A DNA stretch of 64,000 nucleotides, taken from positions 806,001 to 870,000 of the forward strand of contig JAWNZC010000413.1 of the NCBI GenBank assembly GCA_035771165.1, given 5' to 3'. Each line of letters begins with the position of its first letter. Position 1 is the stretch's first letter. This document shows positions 18,114 to 25,525 of this stretch, piece after piece. The notes below the pieces were generated by a model. The model did not search any database, was not told the DNA's origin, and saw only the letters and a program-made list of their open reading frames with translations. A program made the position numbers and the translations under genes. The DNA comes from Paragorgia papillata. Lineage: Eukaryota; Cnidaria; Anthozoa; Scleralcyonacea; Coralliidae.

Positions 18114-19085
18114 TTATGTCTGTTCTCCAATAACTTTTACCAACTCCTCACCATAAAATTTTCCCATAATGTCCTCCTCCTTATCCCGAATTCTGTACAT
18201 AACAGGAACTCCTCTGAAAACCGCTGACACAGTAAAAATTTCATCTGTAAAATTTGGATCATATCCTTTTGCAAAGTTTTTTCTGTACTTTTGGATCCTA
18301 ACATGATCCCCAATTTTGAATTTTGGGTTTATTTGGGATTCAAGAGGTGGGATCCCATATAGTGTAAGAAAAACTTTGGATTGGTTGGTATCATTGACAT
18401 CTTTGGGTTTCATTTTAATGGTTCTGTGGATTGTGTTGTTGTAACTATTTGTAAATTTGTCTAAACTATTTAACCACTCTTTGTTTCCTTTAAAAGTAAA
18501 AAATTTCCACATTCTGGTTTTCAAAGTTCTGTTAAATCTTTCCACAAGTGCAGCCTTTCTGTGGGATCTGGATGAAAAATATTCTATGTTTAAAGATTTC
18601 AAAAGAGTTTTTACTCCAACATTGTAAAACTCCTTTCCCTCGTCAAACTGGACTGTTTCTGGATATTTACCAAATCTTTTTTTAAATTCTTCCAACATTT
18701 TGGTAACACCTGGAACCATACTTGCTGTGTTTTTTCTGTGGACAGGAACAGCAAAACCAAATCTTGACAAAATTTCAATCCCAGTCAAAATCCATTTTTG
18801 ATCATTATTTTCAGAACCAAATTTCGCCATATCCACCAAGTCCATTTGCATTTGGTCAGCAAGATTTTTAACAAATGTTTTCTGGTATTTTCTTGGTTTT
18901 CTAATGGGTTTGTGCAAAGTAAAAACCTTTTGGCTGTGTAACCATTCCTTAACTTGTTTGCGAGTTATTGAAGGATTTTCTTCAACAGCAGCTTGGTAAA
19001 GTTTTTCCATAGATTGGTAACCAGTTACAGGGTTGTAATAAATATCTCGTAACTCAAGATCAATGAGTAAAAGTTTGTCTTCCAT
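18114..19085 (-). CDS. int: Retrovirus-type integrase
   Basis: A 323-residue rve-family integrase of the Polinton type. The N-terminal part (about 20-60: GYQSMEKLYQAA, TRKQVKEWLHSQKVFTLHKP) is the usual Polinton integrase leader. The catalytic core has D82 (MQMDLVDMAKFG), D148 (VQFDEGKEFYN) and E182 (AALVERFNRTLK), so the DD(about 35)E triad is complete. The C-terminal 60 residues (FKIGDHVRIQKYRKNFAKGY, then FTVSAVFRGVPVMYRIRD) form an SH3/chromo-like DNA-binding domain. The enzyme should join the terminal inverted repeats to host DNA, giving the 6-bp duplication seen here. The length is normal and no break is seen. It is divergent from the gene at 19139 and close to its downstream neighbour (7 bp). 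Confidence 0.95.
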   Translation of the reverse strand: MEDKLLLIDLELRDIYYNPVTGYQSMEKLYQAAVEENPSITRKQVKEWLHSQKVFTLHKPIRKPRKYQKTFVKNLADQMQMDLVDMAKFGSENNDQKWILTGIEILSRFGFAVPVHRKNTASMVPGVTKMLEEFKKRFGKYPETVQFDEGKEFYNVGVKTLLKSLNIEYFSSRSHRKAALVERFNRTLKTRMWKFFTFKGNKEWLNSLDKFTNSYNNTIHRTIKMKPKDVNDTNQSKVFLTLYGIPPLESQINPKFKIGDHVRIQKYRKNFAKGYDPNFTDEIFTVSAVFRGVPVMYRIRDKEEDIMGKFYGEELVKVIGEQT

Positions 19086-19138
19086 TTTATTTTGAGGAGT
19101 TGGTAAATCTTTTGGTAAAAAATCCCAAGAAATAAATA
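19086..19138. promoter_or_regulatory. Divergent promoter between integrase and an unknown gene
   Basis: A 53-bp AT-rich spacer between the integrase ATG (minus) and the ATG at 19139 (plus). It contains two near-copies of TTGGTAAA (GTTGGTAAATC and TTTGGTAAAAAA) and ends with AAATAAATA before the plus-strand ATG. No known factor site is recognised. Confidence 0.35.
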
Positions 19139-20332
19139 ATGACAGAATCTAAAAAATGGCCAGAAGAATGGAATGTTTCTGGATCAGTTCAAAACTTTTC
19201 CAAACAAACAAAGGCTTCTGTAAACATAAACACTATTACAATTTTTGTAAATGAAAGAGAAAATTTTATTGTAAATTTGAATCCCATCGATTTAACATTT
19301 CAACAGCCAATGAAAACAAGAAATCCAAACATAAATGATTTCCTAACTATTCCATATTTTACAGCCATTGCTGCTAGTTATGTTGCAAGCTATTTGTGTG
19401 GGATCTCAAAAAAACATTTCCAAAATAATTTTAAAAGATTTCGTTCTTCTTTTTTAACAAGCATTGTCCATTATCATTATGTTTTTCAGGTTAGAAGGTT
19501 CTTAAAACATCCAAACAAATTAAGAAGGTTTTTAACAGCTGATGTCATAAAAATTTTACAACACAATCCCAACGATGTTTGGGTTAAAAAAATAAGCAAC
19601 TCAACACAAAGTGCGAAAGAATTTACACAAGACATGAAAGACCTTGGATATGAAGTTAGATATGTAAAGTTGACAAAAGAAAGTTATGGAAGGGTAAACA
19701 CATATGAGGAATTGGTGGCAGCAGGTTCTAGACATTCCGATGATTTTAAACATTTTGTACCTAAAAATTCCAATGGGTTGACACTTTTGGGTCAGAAATT
19801 ATTTCAACAATCCTTAGAATCTTTTGTTTACTGTGTTTTGGGAGCACAAGCAAAAACAAGGTGGGTCATTGTTGGCGAAGGAGCTAAAAGTTTGCAAACA
19901 CAAGAAGTGTTTAAAAAGTTAATGGAGGATACAATAGCTCAGGATGACATTACTGTTTCTATTTCGAATATGAGGCAGGCCATTAAGTCCACAAATGTTG
20001 TTTTGAATTTTGCCATAAGTCCTGGTTTGATTTTAATCCCGTCAGACATGAGAATTCTTATTAACCCAATTAGTGGGTTCAATAATGTTCTTACTCAGGC
20101 TACAAATAGGATGGTTCTTGGGCTTAACAGACACTTAAATGTTGGTAAACCTGTTGGTAAACCTGTTGGCAAACCCTTTGTGGAACCTGTTGAAATTAAT
20201 GAAAGCAAATACAAACCAGGAATTTTTACTCCTGAAATTGTTGAAAAAAGTGACAACAGATTGCCAGAAGTTTTTGGAGCTTCAATTGGAACGGTTTTCT
20301 TAGTATTTAAAGGAATAGCAAAATTAATTTAA
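19139..20332 (+). CDS. Unrecognised 397-residue protein
   Basis: I do not recognise this protein. It is mostly soluble, with beta-rich N-terminal sequence (SVNINTITIFVNERENFIVN), a helical middle (KKHFQNNFKRFRSS, RRFLKHPNKLRRFLTADVIK) and a moderately hydrophobic region near 225-250 (SLESFVYCVLGAQAKTRWVI). A short tandem repeat of Val-Gly-Lys-Pro follows at about 338-350 (VGKPVGKPVGKP), then a Pro/Glu linker and a final hydrophobic segment (GASIGTVFLVFKGIAKLI) that may touch a membrane. No catalytic motif or cysteine protease triad is evident. It opens a two-gene plus-strand unit with the zinc-ribbon gene, 12 bp downstream, between the integrase and the capsid block. A virion or regulatory protein is possible. 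Confidence 0.7.
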   Translation: MTESKKWPEEWNVSGSVQNFSKQTKASVNINTITIFVNERENFIVNLNPIDLTFQQPMKTRNPNINDFLTIPYFTAIAASYVASYLCGISKKHFQNNFKRFRSSFLTSIVHYHYVFQVRRFLKHPNKLRRFLTADVIKILQHNPNDVWVKKISNSTQSAKEFTQDMKDLGYEVRYVKLTKESYGRVNTYEELVAAGSRHSDDFKHFVPKNSNGLTLLGQKLFQQSLESFVYCVLGAQAKTRWVIVGEGAKSLQTQEVFKKLMEDTIAQDDITVSISNMRQAIKSTNVVLNFAISPGLILIPSDMRILINPISGFNNVLTQATNRMVLGLNRHLNVGKPVGKPVGKPFVEPVEINESKYKPGIFTPEIVEKSDNRLPEVFGASIGTVFLVFKGIAKLI

Positions 20333-20344
20333 TAAAAGATATCA

Positions 20345-20995
20345 ATGGCTTTCCAATATTTTAATGTTTCAGGTTTCCCAATTATTGAGATCAAAGAAGA
20401 AAATGAACCAAAAGATTTCAATGAAAGTCTTTTAAAGCTCGAAACATACAAAAACAAAAGTGGTTGTTGTATGGGAGAAAAGGCAGAATTCCAAGGATCC
20501 ATAATTTGTACAAAATGTGGTCTGGATTTGGAAAAGTTACATGGTTACAACTGCAAAGAACCAACCCCACCCATTTTGAAAAGATATGCAAAAACATTTT
20601 GGAAACTGTTTCCAAAGGAAGAAAAAATTATTGGTTACGAGATCATGAAATTTTTCATAAAAACCCAGAAAACTCTTGCGATGTTTGGTTTGGTTTTGGA
20701 CAGAAAATTTAGTATGAATTACATTATGTCCATCATTTTTGGAATCTGTCAAAGAGATGATCTTCTGGGAAAAATGAAAAAACCAACTCCAGCAGAATTA
20801 AGAACATTTGATGAGATTAGGTACATTTTAAACTATTCTCCGAGAAACAATGCTTACATACCATACCAAGTAGGATTCAAAGTTTTTGGAAACGCTCTTA
20901 GTGTTGAAAATGTTTTGAAAATAGAGGAGATGAGTGGTATCAGAAAGTGTAAGGAAATTACAAAACTAATTAAAGAAGGAAAAACAAGTCTTTAA
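20345..20995 (+). CDS. Zinc-ribbon protein, possible transcription factor
   Basis: A 216-residue protein. A zinc-ribbon-like cluster (C41, C42, then C55-x2-C58-G, and C70 nearby) sits near the N-terminus: CCMGEKAEFQGSIICTKCGL. The remainder is helical and basic (RYAKTFWKLFPKEEKIIGYE, DRKFSMNYIMSIIFGI) and ends with a helix-hairpin-like stretch (VENVLKIEEMSGIRKCKEIT). A Cys-rich ribbon followed by an all-helical domain recalls TFIIB and some viral late transcription factors, but I see no decisive signature, so this is only a suggestion. It is co-oriented with the 397-residue gene and followed by a hairpin that also faces the convergent gene at 21048. Confidence 0.65.
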   Translation: MAFQYFNVSGFPIIEIKEENEPKDFNESLLKLETYKNKSGCCMGEKAEFQGSIICTKCGLDLEKLHGYNCKEPTPPILKRYAKTFWKLFPKEEKIIGYEIMKFFIKTQKTLAMFGLVLDRKFSMNYIMSIIFGICQRDDLLGKMKKPTPAELRTFDEIRYILNYSPRNNAYIPYQVGFKVFGNALSVENVLKIEEMSGIRKCKEITKLIKEGKTSL

Positions 20996-21011
20996 GAAAC
21001 CACACAAAATA

Positions 21012-21030
21012 TATAACAAAAAATGTTATA
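21012..21030. terminator. TATAAC/GTTATA hairpin between convergent genes
   Basis: TATAAC, 7-nt A-rich loop, GTTATA: perfect stem located 16 nt after the zinc-ribbon stop (20995) and 17 nt after the stop of the opposing gene (21048). The same stem sequence recurs at 21751-21770 and 29052-29072. Confidence 0.65.
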
Positions 21031-21047
21031 AATTTTTACTAAATATT

Positions 21048-21446
21048 TTAAACAACAACTGCCAACAACCAACCCGCACCAGCTCCTAAAAGTGTTACAG
21101 TAATGGTCATATATTTTTGCATTTCTTCGCTTGGTTGGTAGTAATCTTCAAGTTTTGGTTCAACTGGTTTTTCTTTTTGGATTTCGTGGAGTTGTTGGAA
21201 GGCTTTTGATGTTACTTCCATGTCGTAGTTTGCATTTCGGATTTCATCTTGTAGTTCTCTAACTTTGTCCTTTCTTTTAATTTCATTTTCAAAAAACTTT
21301 TCTTTGTCTTTTTGAAGTTTTTCTGTTGCCAAATTATGTCTTTTTGCTTCGTCAGCATAACCATGTTTGTTAAATGATTGAAACAAATAACCAGCACCAG
21401 CAAAGGCAACTGCATTGAACAACCCTCCTGCTATCATTGATGCCAT
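21048..21446 (-). CDS. Conserved Polinton membrane/coiled-coil protein
   Basis: A 132-residue protein with an N-terminal hydrophobic segment (ASMIAGGLFNAVAFAGAGYL, about 2-21), a long charged coiled coil (about 30-85: EKLQKDKEKFFENEIKRKDK) and a linker with the motif DYYQPSEEMQ. A C-terminal transmembrane segment follows (TITVTLLGAGAGWLLAVVV). The same architecture, including the MASMIAG start and the D-(F/Y)-Y-x-PSE motif, recurs in Polintons of many animals, so it is a genuine conserved gene although its function is unknown. It could be a virion membrane or scaffold protein. It lies 3' to the gene at 21500 in the same orientation. Confidence 0.8.
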   Translation of the reverse strand: MASMIAGGLFNAVAFAGAGYLFQSFNKHGYADEAKRHNLATEKLQKDKEKFFENEIKRKDKVRELQDEIRNANYDMEVTSKAFQQLHEIQKEKPVEPKLEDYYQPSEEMQKYMTITVTLLGAGAGWLLAVVV

Positions 21447-21499
21447 TTATTTTAAAAAAAGAAGTTTGACTTTTGCAGTTCAAATTTTGATGTTTCTCT

Positions 21500-21730
21500 C
21501 TATACTTTCTTTGGATCCACATTTTTTGGAATATACCCTTTGTCCTGTGCCATTTTTACTGTAAATAGCCCACCTGCAACCGCAACTCCAAGTTTAGCTG
21601 TTTCTTTAAAGCTTGCTGGCGCTGCTAAGGATTGTCCTGTTAACTTTTTAACAACCATACTCACTCCAACAGCTGCAACTGTTATCAAAGCTGCCTCGTA
21701 CAAATCATTTAAAACCTCGTTCTTATTCAT
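21500..21730 (-). CDS. Small conserved Polinton membrane protein
   Basis: A 76-residue protein with two moderately hydrophobic segments (about 13-27: AALITVAAVGVSMVV; about 45-57: AKLGVAVAGGLFTV) separated by KKLTGQSLAAPASFKET, and the ending KMAQDKGYIPKNV. The pattern of hydrophobic segment, SFKETAKL-like linker, hydrophobic segment and K-YIPK ending is seen in small proteins of other Polintons. The function is unknown; probably membrane or virion associated. The start is in TAAATG. Upstream, between this gene and the stop at 21786, lies a TTATAAC/GTTATAA hairpin. Confidence 0.75.
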   Translation of the reverse strand: MNKNEVLNDLYEAALITVAAVGVSMVVKKLTGQSLAAPASFKETAKLGVAVAGGLFTVKMAQDKGYIPKNVDPKKV

Positions 21731-21750
21731 TTATTAATATTTAAAAAAAT

Positions 21751-21770
21751 TTATAACATTTTTGTTATAA
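21751..21770. terminator. TTATAAC/GTTATAA hairpin
   Basis: TTATAAC-ATTTTT-GTTATAA: perfect 7-bp stem with a 6-nt loop, 15 nt after the stop codon at 21786 (minus strand). Same stem as at 29052-29072. Confidence 0.65.
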
Positions 21771-21785
21771 GTTTTCAAAAAAGTT

Positions 21786-22025
21786 TTAGAAGATTTTCAA
21801 AATTTCAATTACTTTTACATAATTCTTTAAAGCAGGTATTAAATCATTTACAGCCACCTTTAAGTTTGTCAGGTTTTGGTTCCCATCTTTTTTTAAATCT
21901 GTTTTCAAATTTTTCATGTCTTTTAGCACCCCTTTAATGGTTTCTAAATTTTGATCAATCATTTTTTTATTATGGTCTGAAAACTTTTTCAATTGGTCTT
22001 TTAGTAGATCTTTTAGTTGGATCAT
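21786..22025 (-). CDS. Small coiled-coil protein
   Basis: A 79-residue, Lys/Asp/Leu-rich helical protein (IQLKDLLKDQLKKFSDHNKK, NLETIKGVLKDMKNLKTDLK) with a heptad-like leucine spacing, very probably a coiled coil. It overlaps the upstream gene by 56 bp in another frame, so it may be translated by termination-reinitiation or leaky scanning; a frameshift inside one ancestral gene is the alternative. The function is unknown. A hairpin follows its stop, and the next gene starts 55 bp downstream. Confidence 0.55.
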   Translation of the reverse strand: MIQLKDLLKDQLKKFSDHNKKMIDQNLETIKGVLKDMKNLKTDLKKDGNQNLTNLKVAVNDLIPALKNYVKVIEILKIF

Positions 22026-22218
22026 ACATGTCTTCGTTGAAGAAAAAAGTTTCTACTAAGTTTGTTAAAAACATGTTTGCTTTGATTAAGTTATCTATAG
22101 CATTTACCATATCTTTTGAAAAATGGTCAGTTTCATTTTTTAATGGTATTTGTTCTTTCTCGAAATAGTTAGTCACATCTTTAAGCATTTTCATATTTTC
22201 TACAATATCGTTGTTCAT
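21970..22218 (-). CDS. Small helical protein upstream of the coiled-coil gene
   Basis: An 82-residue protein with helical N-terminal two-thirds (VENMKMLKDVTNYFEKEQIP, DMVNAIDNLIKANMFLTNLV) and a basic tail (PTKRSTKRPIEKVFRP). Its last 56 bp overlap the following gene in a different frame. It starts 8 bp after the minor capsid gene ends, so it belongs to the same minus-strand virion operon-like block. No recognised domain. The two overlapping frames could be remnants of one split gene, because the helical pattern resumes in the second frame. Confidence 0.55.
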   Translation of the reverse strand: MNNDIVENMKMLKDVTNYFEKEQIPLKNETDHFSKDMVNAIDNLIKANMFLTNLVETFFFNEDMYDPTKRSTKRPIEKVFRP

Positions 22219-22226
22219 CCTTTTAT

Positions 22227-22871
22227 TTATACCTCATAATTCTGTGGACATAAAAAGATTTCAAGAAGAATGTCGCCAACATTGTGGTCAACTTTGAATT
22301 TGAGTTCGTTGTAGACACCATTGTCCAGCATTGCCTCGGAGTTGATGTTTGCAAATTTTTCCACTGATCCCTTCAATAGTTGTCTTGTTGTAATTGGAAG
22401 AACTGCAGCTGTTCTATCCCGTTTCCCTGAAAATGATGTCCTAGTTCCATCAATCATTTCGCAAGATATACAGACAAATCTCATTCCAAGATTTATGTTA
22501 ACTGTTTCTGGACTGACAAGGTTTGCTCCTCCCCTAATTACTGTTGTTTCTGGATATCCTAGCAAAGGACCAAGTTTAAGCAGGGAAAGGTTTCTTGTTG
22601 GGTACAGTCTAATTTTGCAGCTGTAAGGAAGCAGTTCTGACTTTATTTCATTTTCCTTTAAAACCCTCATAATCATACCAACAGTCCAATATCCATTGTA
22701 GAAACTAATTTTTTTTGTTCCATGCATAACATATGTTGGACTCGTTAAATTATTGTAATCCCAAAAAACTGTTGCATCTTTAACCATCAATTTTGTATCT
22801 TCAATGATCAAAGGATCTTCAAATTTTACTGTTGTTTCTCCGTTTTTCAACAAAATTCTTAGATTCCTCAT
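22227..22871 (-). CDS. mCP: Minor capsid (penton-like) protein
   Basis: A 214-residue beta-rich protein located directly after the packaging ATPase and major capsid genes, where Polintons carry their single-jelly-roll minor capsid gene. The C-terminal half has the family pattern: NINLGMRFVCISCEMIDGTR (beta strand, then xxCExxDG), a promoter-distal loop, then NELKFKVDHNVGDILLEIF ending the sheet. Its expected role is the pentameric vertex capsomer, to which the fibre-like proteins encoded at 26687-29029 may attach (inference). The length is close to the family norm and no break is seen. The start is TAAATG. The family assignment rests on position, size and this C-terminal pattern. Confidence 0.8.
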   Translation of the reverse strand: MRNLRILLKNGETTVKFEDPLIIEDTKLMVKDATVFWDYNNLTSPTYVMHGTKKISFYNGYWTVGMIMRVLKENEIKSELLPYSCKIRLYPTRNLSLLKLGPLLGYPETTVIRGGANLVSPETVNINLGMRFVCISCEMIDGTRTSFSGKRDRTAAVLPITTRQLLKGSVEKFANINSEAMLDNGVYNELKFKVDHNVGDILLEIFLCPQNYEV

Positions 22872-22893
22872 TTATATTGGGTTTCAAAAATTT

Positions 22894-23523
22894 TTAAAAA
22901 TTTATTAAATTTCCTCCAACTGGTTCAATAATTTTATGCTCATATGGATGGATTAAATTGATCTCCAATTTTGAATATTTTTTGGATTTCAATGTTTCTT
23001 TTATTTTTTTCTCTTCTTCTTTTGGTATGTCTAAATAATCATCTAAAATAACCTGCATGTCTTTTCTGTTTGGGTTGTAAAAGGTAACCAGTTTCGAAAT
23101 ATTTTCTCGGTATGGTTTCGCAATGCTTGTCAGCTGCTGGGTAACAACTATTGTACTAATATTCATATGCCTTGCACCAAAACCAAGTTTTACCAACTCA
23201 CTTGTTCTATTTTTTACACTTTGTCCAGAAGCACAATCATCCAAAATAATTAGACTTGGGGTTCCTTTGCAATAGTCAACAACATATTTTAAAAAATCTT
23301 CGGATTCATCTTGGTCGCAAGGGATGACAAAAAATCTTGGATCATTAAGATGTTCCCATTCTAAATATGTTTTGTTCCATACAAAAGTTGGACATATTAA
23401 AACTATGTTTTCAAATTTTTTTTTGTAATTTTCTTCTAAATTTTTTAAAAGATAATGAGTCTTTCCACAACTTGTCATTCCAACAATAATTATGTTAAAT
23501 GGTTTTGGGTCTTCAGTTTCCAT
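22894..23523 (-). CDS. ATP: Genome packaging ATPase (A32/FtsK-HerA type)
   Basis: A 209-residue P-loop ATPase. Walker A is GMTSCGKT (15-22) after a hydrophobic strand (FNIIIV). Walker B is SLIILDDCAS (D95, D96). A sensor-like strand with a terminal Gln pair follows (ISTIVVTQQLTS, near 130). The remaining sequence has the conserved Polinton/NCLDV packaging-ATPase look (RHMNISTIVVTQQL, NPNRKDMQVILDDYL). It should drive DNA into preformed capsids. It sits between the major and minor capsid genes, the classic morphogenesis cassette. Complete, with no missing key residue. Confidence 0.93.
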   Translation of the reverse strand: METEDPKPFNIIIVGMTSCGKTHYLLKNLEENYKKKFENIVLICPTFVWNKTYLEWEHLNDPRFFVIPCDQDESEDFLKYVVDYCKGTPSLIILDDCASGQSVKNRTSELVKLGFGARHMNISTIVVTQQLTSIAKPYRENISKLVTFYNPNRKDMQVILDDYLDIPKEEEKKIKETLKSKKYSKLEINLIHPYEHKIIEPVGGNLINF

Positions 23524-23575
23524 TTTATTTTGGAAAGTTTTTATGAAAATTTACCATGAGGTTACCAATATTTCT

Positions 23576-24787
23576 CTAATAGTTTACACTTTGAAATGCT
23601 CCTCCCTGAACTTTCAATAGGCCATCTGAGAGAATGAAAACATGACATCTGAGATCAGTTGCTGTTGCTTTTTTCTTAATTTCTAACATGATCCCAGATT
23701 GTGTTGTCAGAAGTTTTGTACCATCTCCATAGACAGCATTGTCATTGATTGACCGAAGATCCACAACAAGTGCAAACTGGTTTTCTGTAAAGAATTCGTC
23801 AGCTTGGATTGTTGGATAGTTGGTATGTCTGAAAAGTCGCTCAGCCTCTTCAAACAATCTCCGTTTTGGGATGCCTTGGGAGTAAATACTGTTTGGGACT
23901 CCTTCAATGGTAATCTTGACTCTTTCAATATTTGGGTACACAAACTCTTCAGATCCACTTCTTGTCGCCTTTGTAAACAACATTACAACTGCCTTCATGC
24001 TCTTTCTTGGCAGATTGATGGTCTCGTTAATTAATGTTGAAGCTGCAGCCCATGGTGTGGTTTTCATTAAAGTTACATGTTCAAAGGAAAGTGCGCGACC
24101 TGCTTGGTAAGAAGATTCGATCTCCTGGACCAAGGCAAAGTTGGTAATGGTTTCATACTCCAACTCGATATTTTCCAAAGAATAACCAGCCACAGATTGA
24201 CTACTTTGGGCTTTCATGATGGCGGTGGCTTTTGGTAGAGTGATGATATACTGCAAGTCATTCGCCATGCTGTGGGGTGCATAAAGACCATGATCCTTTA
24301 AAATCTTGTCCAACTTGATCCTCTGTTTTGTTCCATATACAGCTGCATATGTGTCAGAAGAAGCATCGTCAGATTTCGAAATAAGTTTTCGCTGATTTTC
24401 TGTTGCAATGCCATCCTCGATCATGTTTGCTCTCTCATGTTTGTCCATCCAAAGATCTTTGTAAGTTCCCAAAAGACTTTCCCCTGTGTTGTCGTAAACC
24501 TTCTCCCCTGCAAATCTGACTTCCAAACGTTCTTGGAGTTGTTTCGCAAGGTTGTTGTTAAACCAAGATTTTGTATTTTTGTTTTTAAAGTCGAACAGAA
24601 GGAACATCTTGTCAGGAACTAATGTTGTCCCTGGCTTAAGTTTTGGAATGTGGATATAAATAACTTCTCCCTCATTAGCAGAATTGGGGTTGAAAGTAAT
24701 TACATTTCGGGCTCGTTCCCCAGTTATTGAACTTCTGTGTAACCGGTTATAACCGGGTTCTAATTCAACTTCTCTCTCTGTATTCAT
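23576..24787 (-). CDS. MCP: Major capsid protein (double jelly-roll)
   Basis: A 403-residue protein with the recognisable Polinton/adintovirus MCP pattern: an early strand (VPDKMFLLFDFKNKNTKSWF), NNNLAKQLQERLEVRFAGEK, KDLWMDKHERANMIEDGI, KILKDHGLYAPHSMANDL, SLENIELEYETITN, INETINLPRKSMKAVVMLF, RVKITIEGVPNSIYSQGIPK and a C-terminal LRCHVFILSDGLL. It forms the trimeric hexon-like capsomers of the icosahedral shell. The length is somewhat short of many relatives but the order of motifs is complete. It is transcribed with the ATPase and minor capsid genes on the minus strand. Its presence strongly suggests the element can, or could recently, make virions. Confidence 0.95.
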   Translation of the reverse strand: MNTEREVELEPGYNRLHRSSITGERARNVITFNPNSANEGEVIYIHIPKLKPGTTLVPDKMFLLFDFKNKNTKSWFNNNLAKQLQERLEVRFAGEKVYDNTGESLLGTYKDLWMDKHERANMIEDGIATENQRKLISKSDDASSDTYAAVYGTKQRIKLDKILKDHGLYAPHSMANDLQYIITLPKATAIMKAQSSQSVAGYSLENIELEYETITNFALVQEIESSYQAGRALSFEHVTLMKTTPWAAASTLINETINLPRKSMKAVVMLFTKATRSGSEEFVYPNIERVKITIEGVPNSIYSQGIPKRRLFEEAERLFRHTNYPTIQADEFFTENQFALVVDLRSINDNAVYGDGTKLLTTQSGIMLEIKKKATATDLRCHVFILSDGLLKVQGGAFQSVNY

Positions 24788-24809
24788 TTATTATATTTAA
24801 AAAAAAAAT

Positions 24810-25100
24810 TTAATAATTATTGAAATATTCATCTTCATCTTTTTCTTCTTCAAAATCATCTGGCATCAAATCATCAAAATATGCCCAAATATTGTAGCAA
24901 TAATCTTCATCATAATTTGGATCGTGTTGACTATACAATAACCAAAGTCTGTATCCCTCATAACTTCCCTTTGAAATAAGATGGATAAGTCTTCCAATAT
25001 CGTACCAGGTTTTACTTCTAAAAACACATTCTGTTGCATAAGAGGTAACAATCATTCTTTTATTAAATTTCATTTCCTTTGTTGGGAAATGAAGTTTCAA
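24810..25100 (-). CDS. Unrecognised acidic-tailed small protein
   Basis: A 96-residue protein with an ordered-looking N-terminal 70 residues rich in aromatic residues (RSKTWYDIGRLIHLIS, YEGYRLWLLYSQHDPNY, YCYNIWAYFDDLM) and a very acidic tail (DDFEEEKDEDEYFNNY). No known motif. It is tightly packed between the major capsid gene (22 bp) and the basic membrane protein gene (14 bp) in the same orientation, so it is probably a virion or assembly protein. The first ATG is used here; a second ATG lies nine codons later. Confidence 0.65.
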   Translation of the reverse strand: MKLHFPTKEMKFNKRMIVTSYATECVFRSKTWYDIGRLIHLISKGSYEGYRLWLLYSQHDPNYDEDYCYNIWAYFDDLMPDDFEEEKDEDEYFNNY

Positions 25101-25114
25101 AGATTTAAAAAAAT

Positions 25115-25489
25115 TTAGAGATCATATTTCGAAAGATCCTTGAAAACTGTTTTTGACTTGTTAACCTTTTCTTTACTTTCTTCTGGTTCTTTCTTCCATT
25201 TGGAGTAGGTAATGTAAGTTGTAAGTAAAGCAGCTATTGTACCAAGTATTGCACAAGTTGTGGAAATGCTTGGGTTTTGAAAAGATTCAGTGACGTCATT
25301 TTCTGCTCTTTCTTTTTCCATCCTGGCTTTTTTTCTTAATTTTGCTTCCCTACTTATTGCAGCAAGTTTTTTACCTTGTGCGACTCTTTTGGGGTTTTTA
25401 ACACGAATGGGAGGAGGAGTTTTTGTAATGGTTTGTTCTGACTTTTGTTCTGGCTTTTGTTCTAGTTCTTGTTTTTGTTCTGGTTCCAT
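25115..25489 (-). CDS. Conserved Polinton basic protein with one membrane span
   Basis: A 124-residue protein. The N-terminus is Glu/Gln/Lys-rich with imperfect EQK repeats (EQKQELEQKPEQKSEQ), followed by a strongly basic conserved core (VKNPKRVAQGKKLAAISREA). A transmembrane helix lies at about 80-95 (STTCAILGTIAALLTTYI), followed by a charged tail. The PKRVxxGKxLAAIxREAK core followed by a membrane span recurs in many animal Polintons, so the gene is genuine. The basic segment could contact DNA and link it to a membrane, but its function is unknown. The start is TAAATG. It lies just 3' of the primase gene. Confidence 0.75.
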   Translation of the reverse strand: MEPEQKQELEQKPEQKSEQTITKTPPPIRVKNPKRVAQGKKLAAISREAKLRKKARMEKERAENDVTESFQNPSISTTCAILGTIAALLTTYITYSKWKKEPEESKEKVNKSKTVFKDLSKYDL

Positions 25490-25493
25490 TTAT

Positions 25494-25525
25494 CAACTAG
25501 TTAGAATTTGTTTGCTAGCTAGTTG
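25494..25525. terminator. CAACTAG/CTAGTTG inverted repeat after the primase gene
   Basis: CAACTAG (25494-25500) pairs with CTAGTTG (25519-25525) across an 18-nt loop directly after the primase stop. The same stretch also holds a direct repeat (CTAGTTAGAATTTGTTT and CTAGTTGGAATTTGTTT). It is weaker than the other hairpins because of the loop length. Confidence 0.35.

Noticed and set aside
20345..20995. Firm assignment of the zinc-ribbon protein as a poxvirus-type late transcription factor 3.
   Set aside because: Only the Cys pattern and helical content agree; no specific VLTF-3 motif could be recognised by eye.
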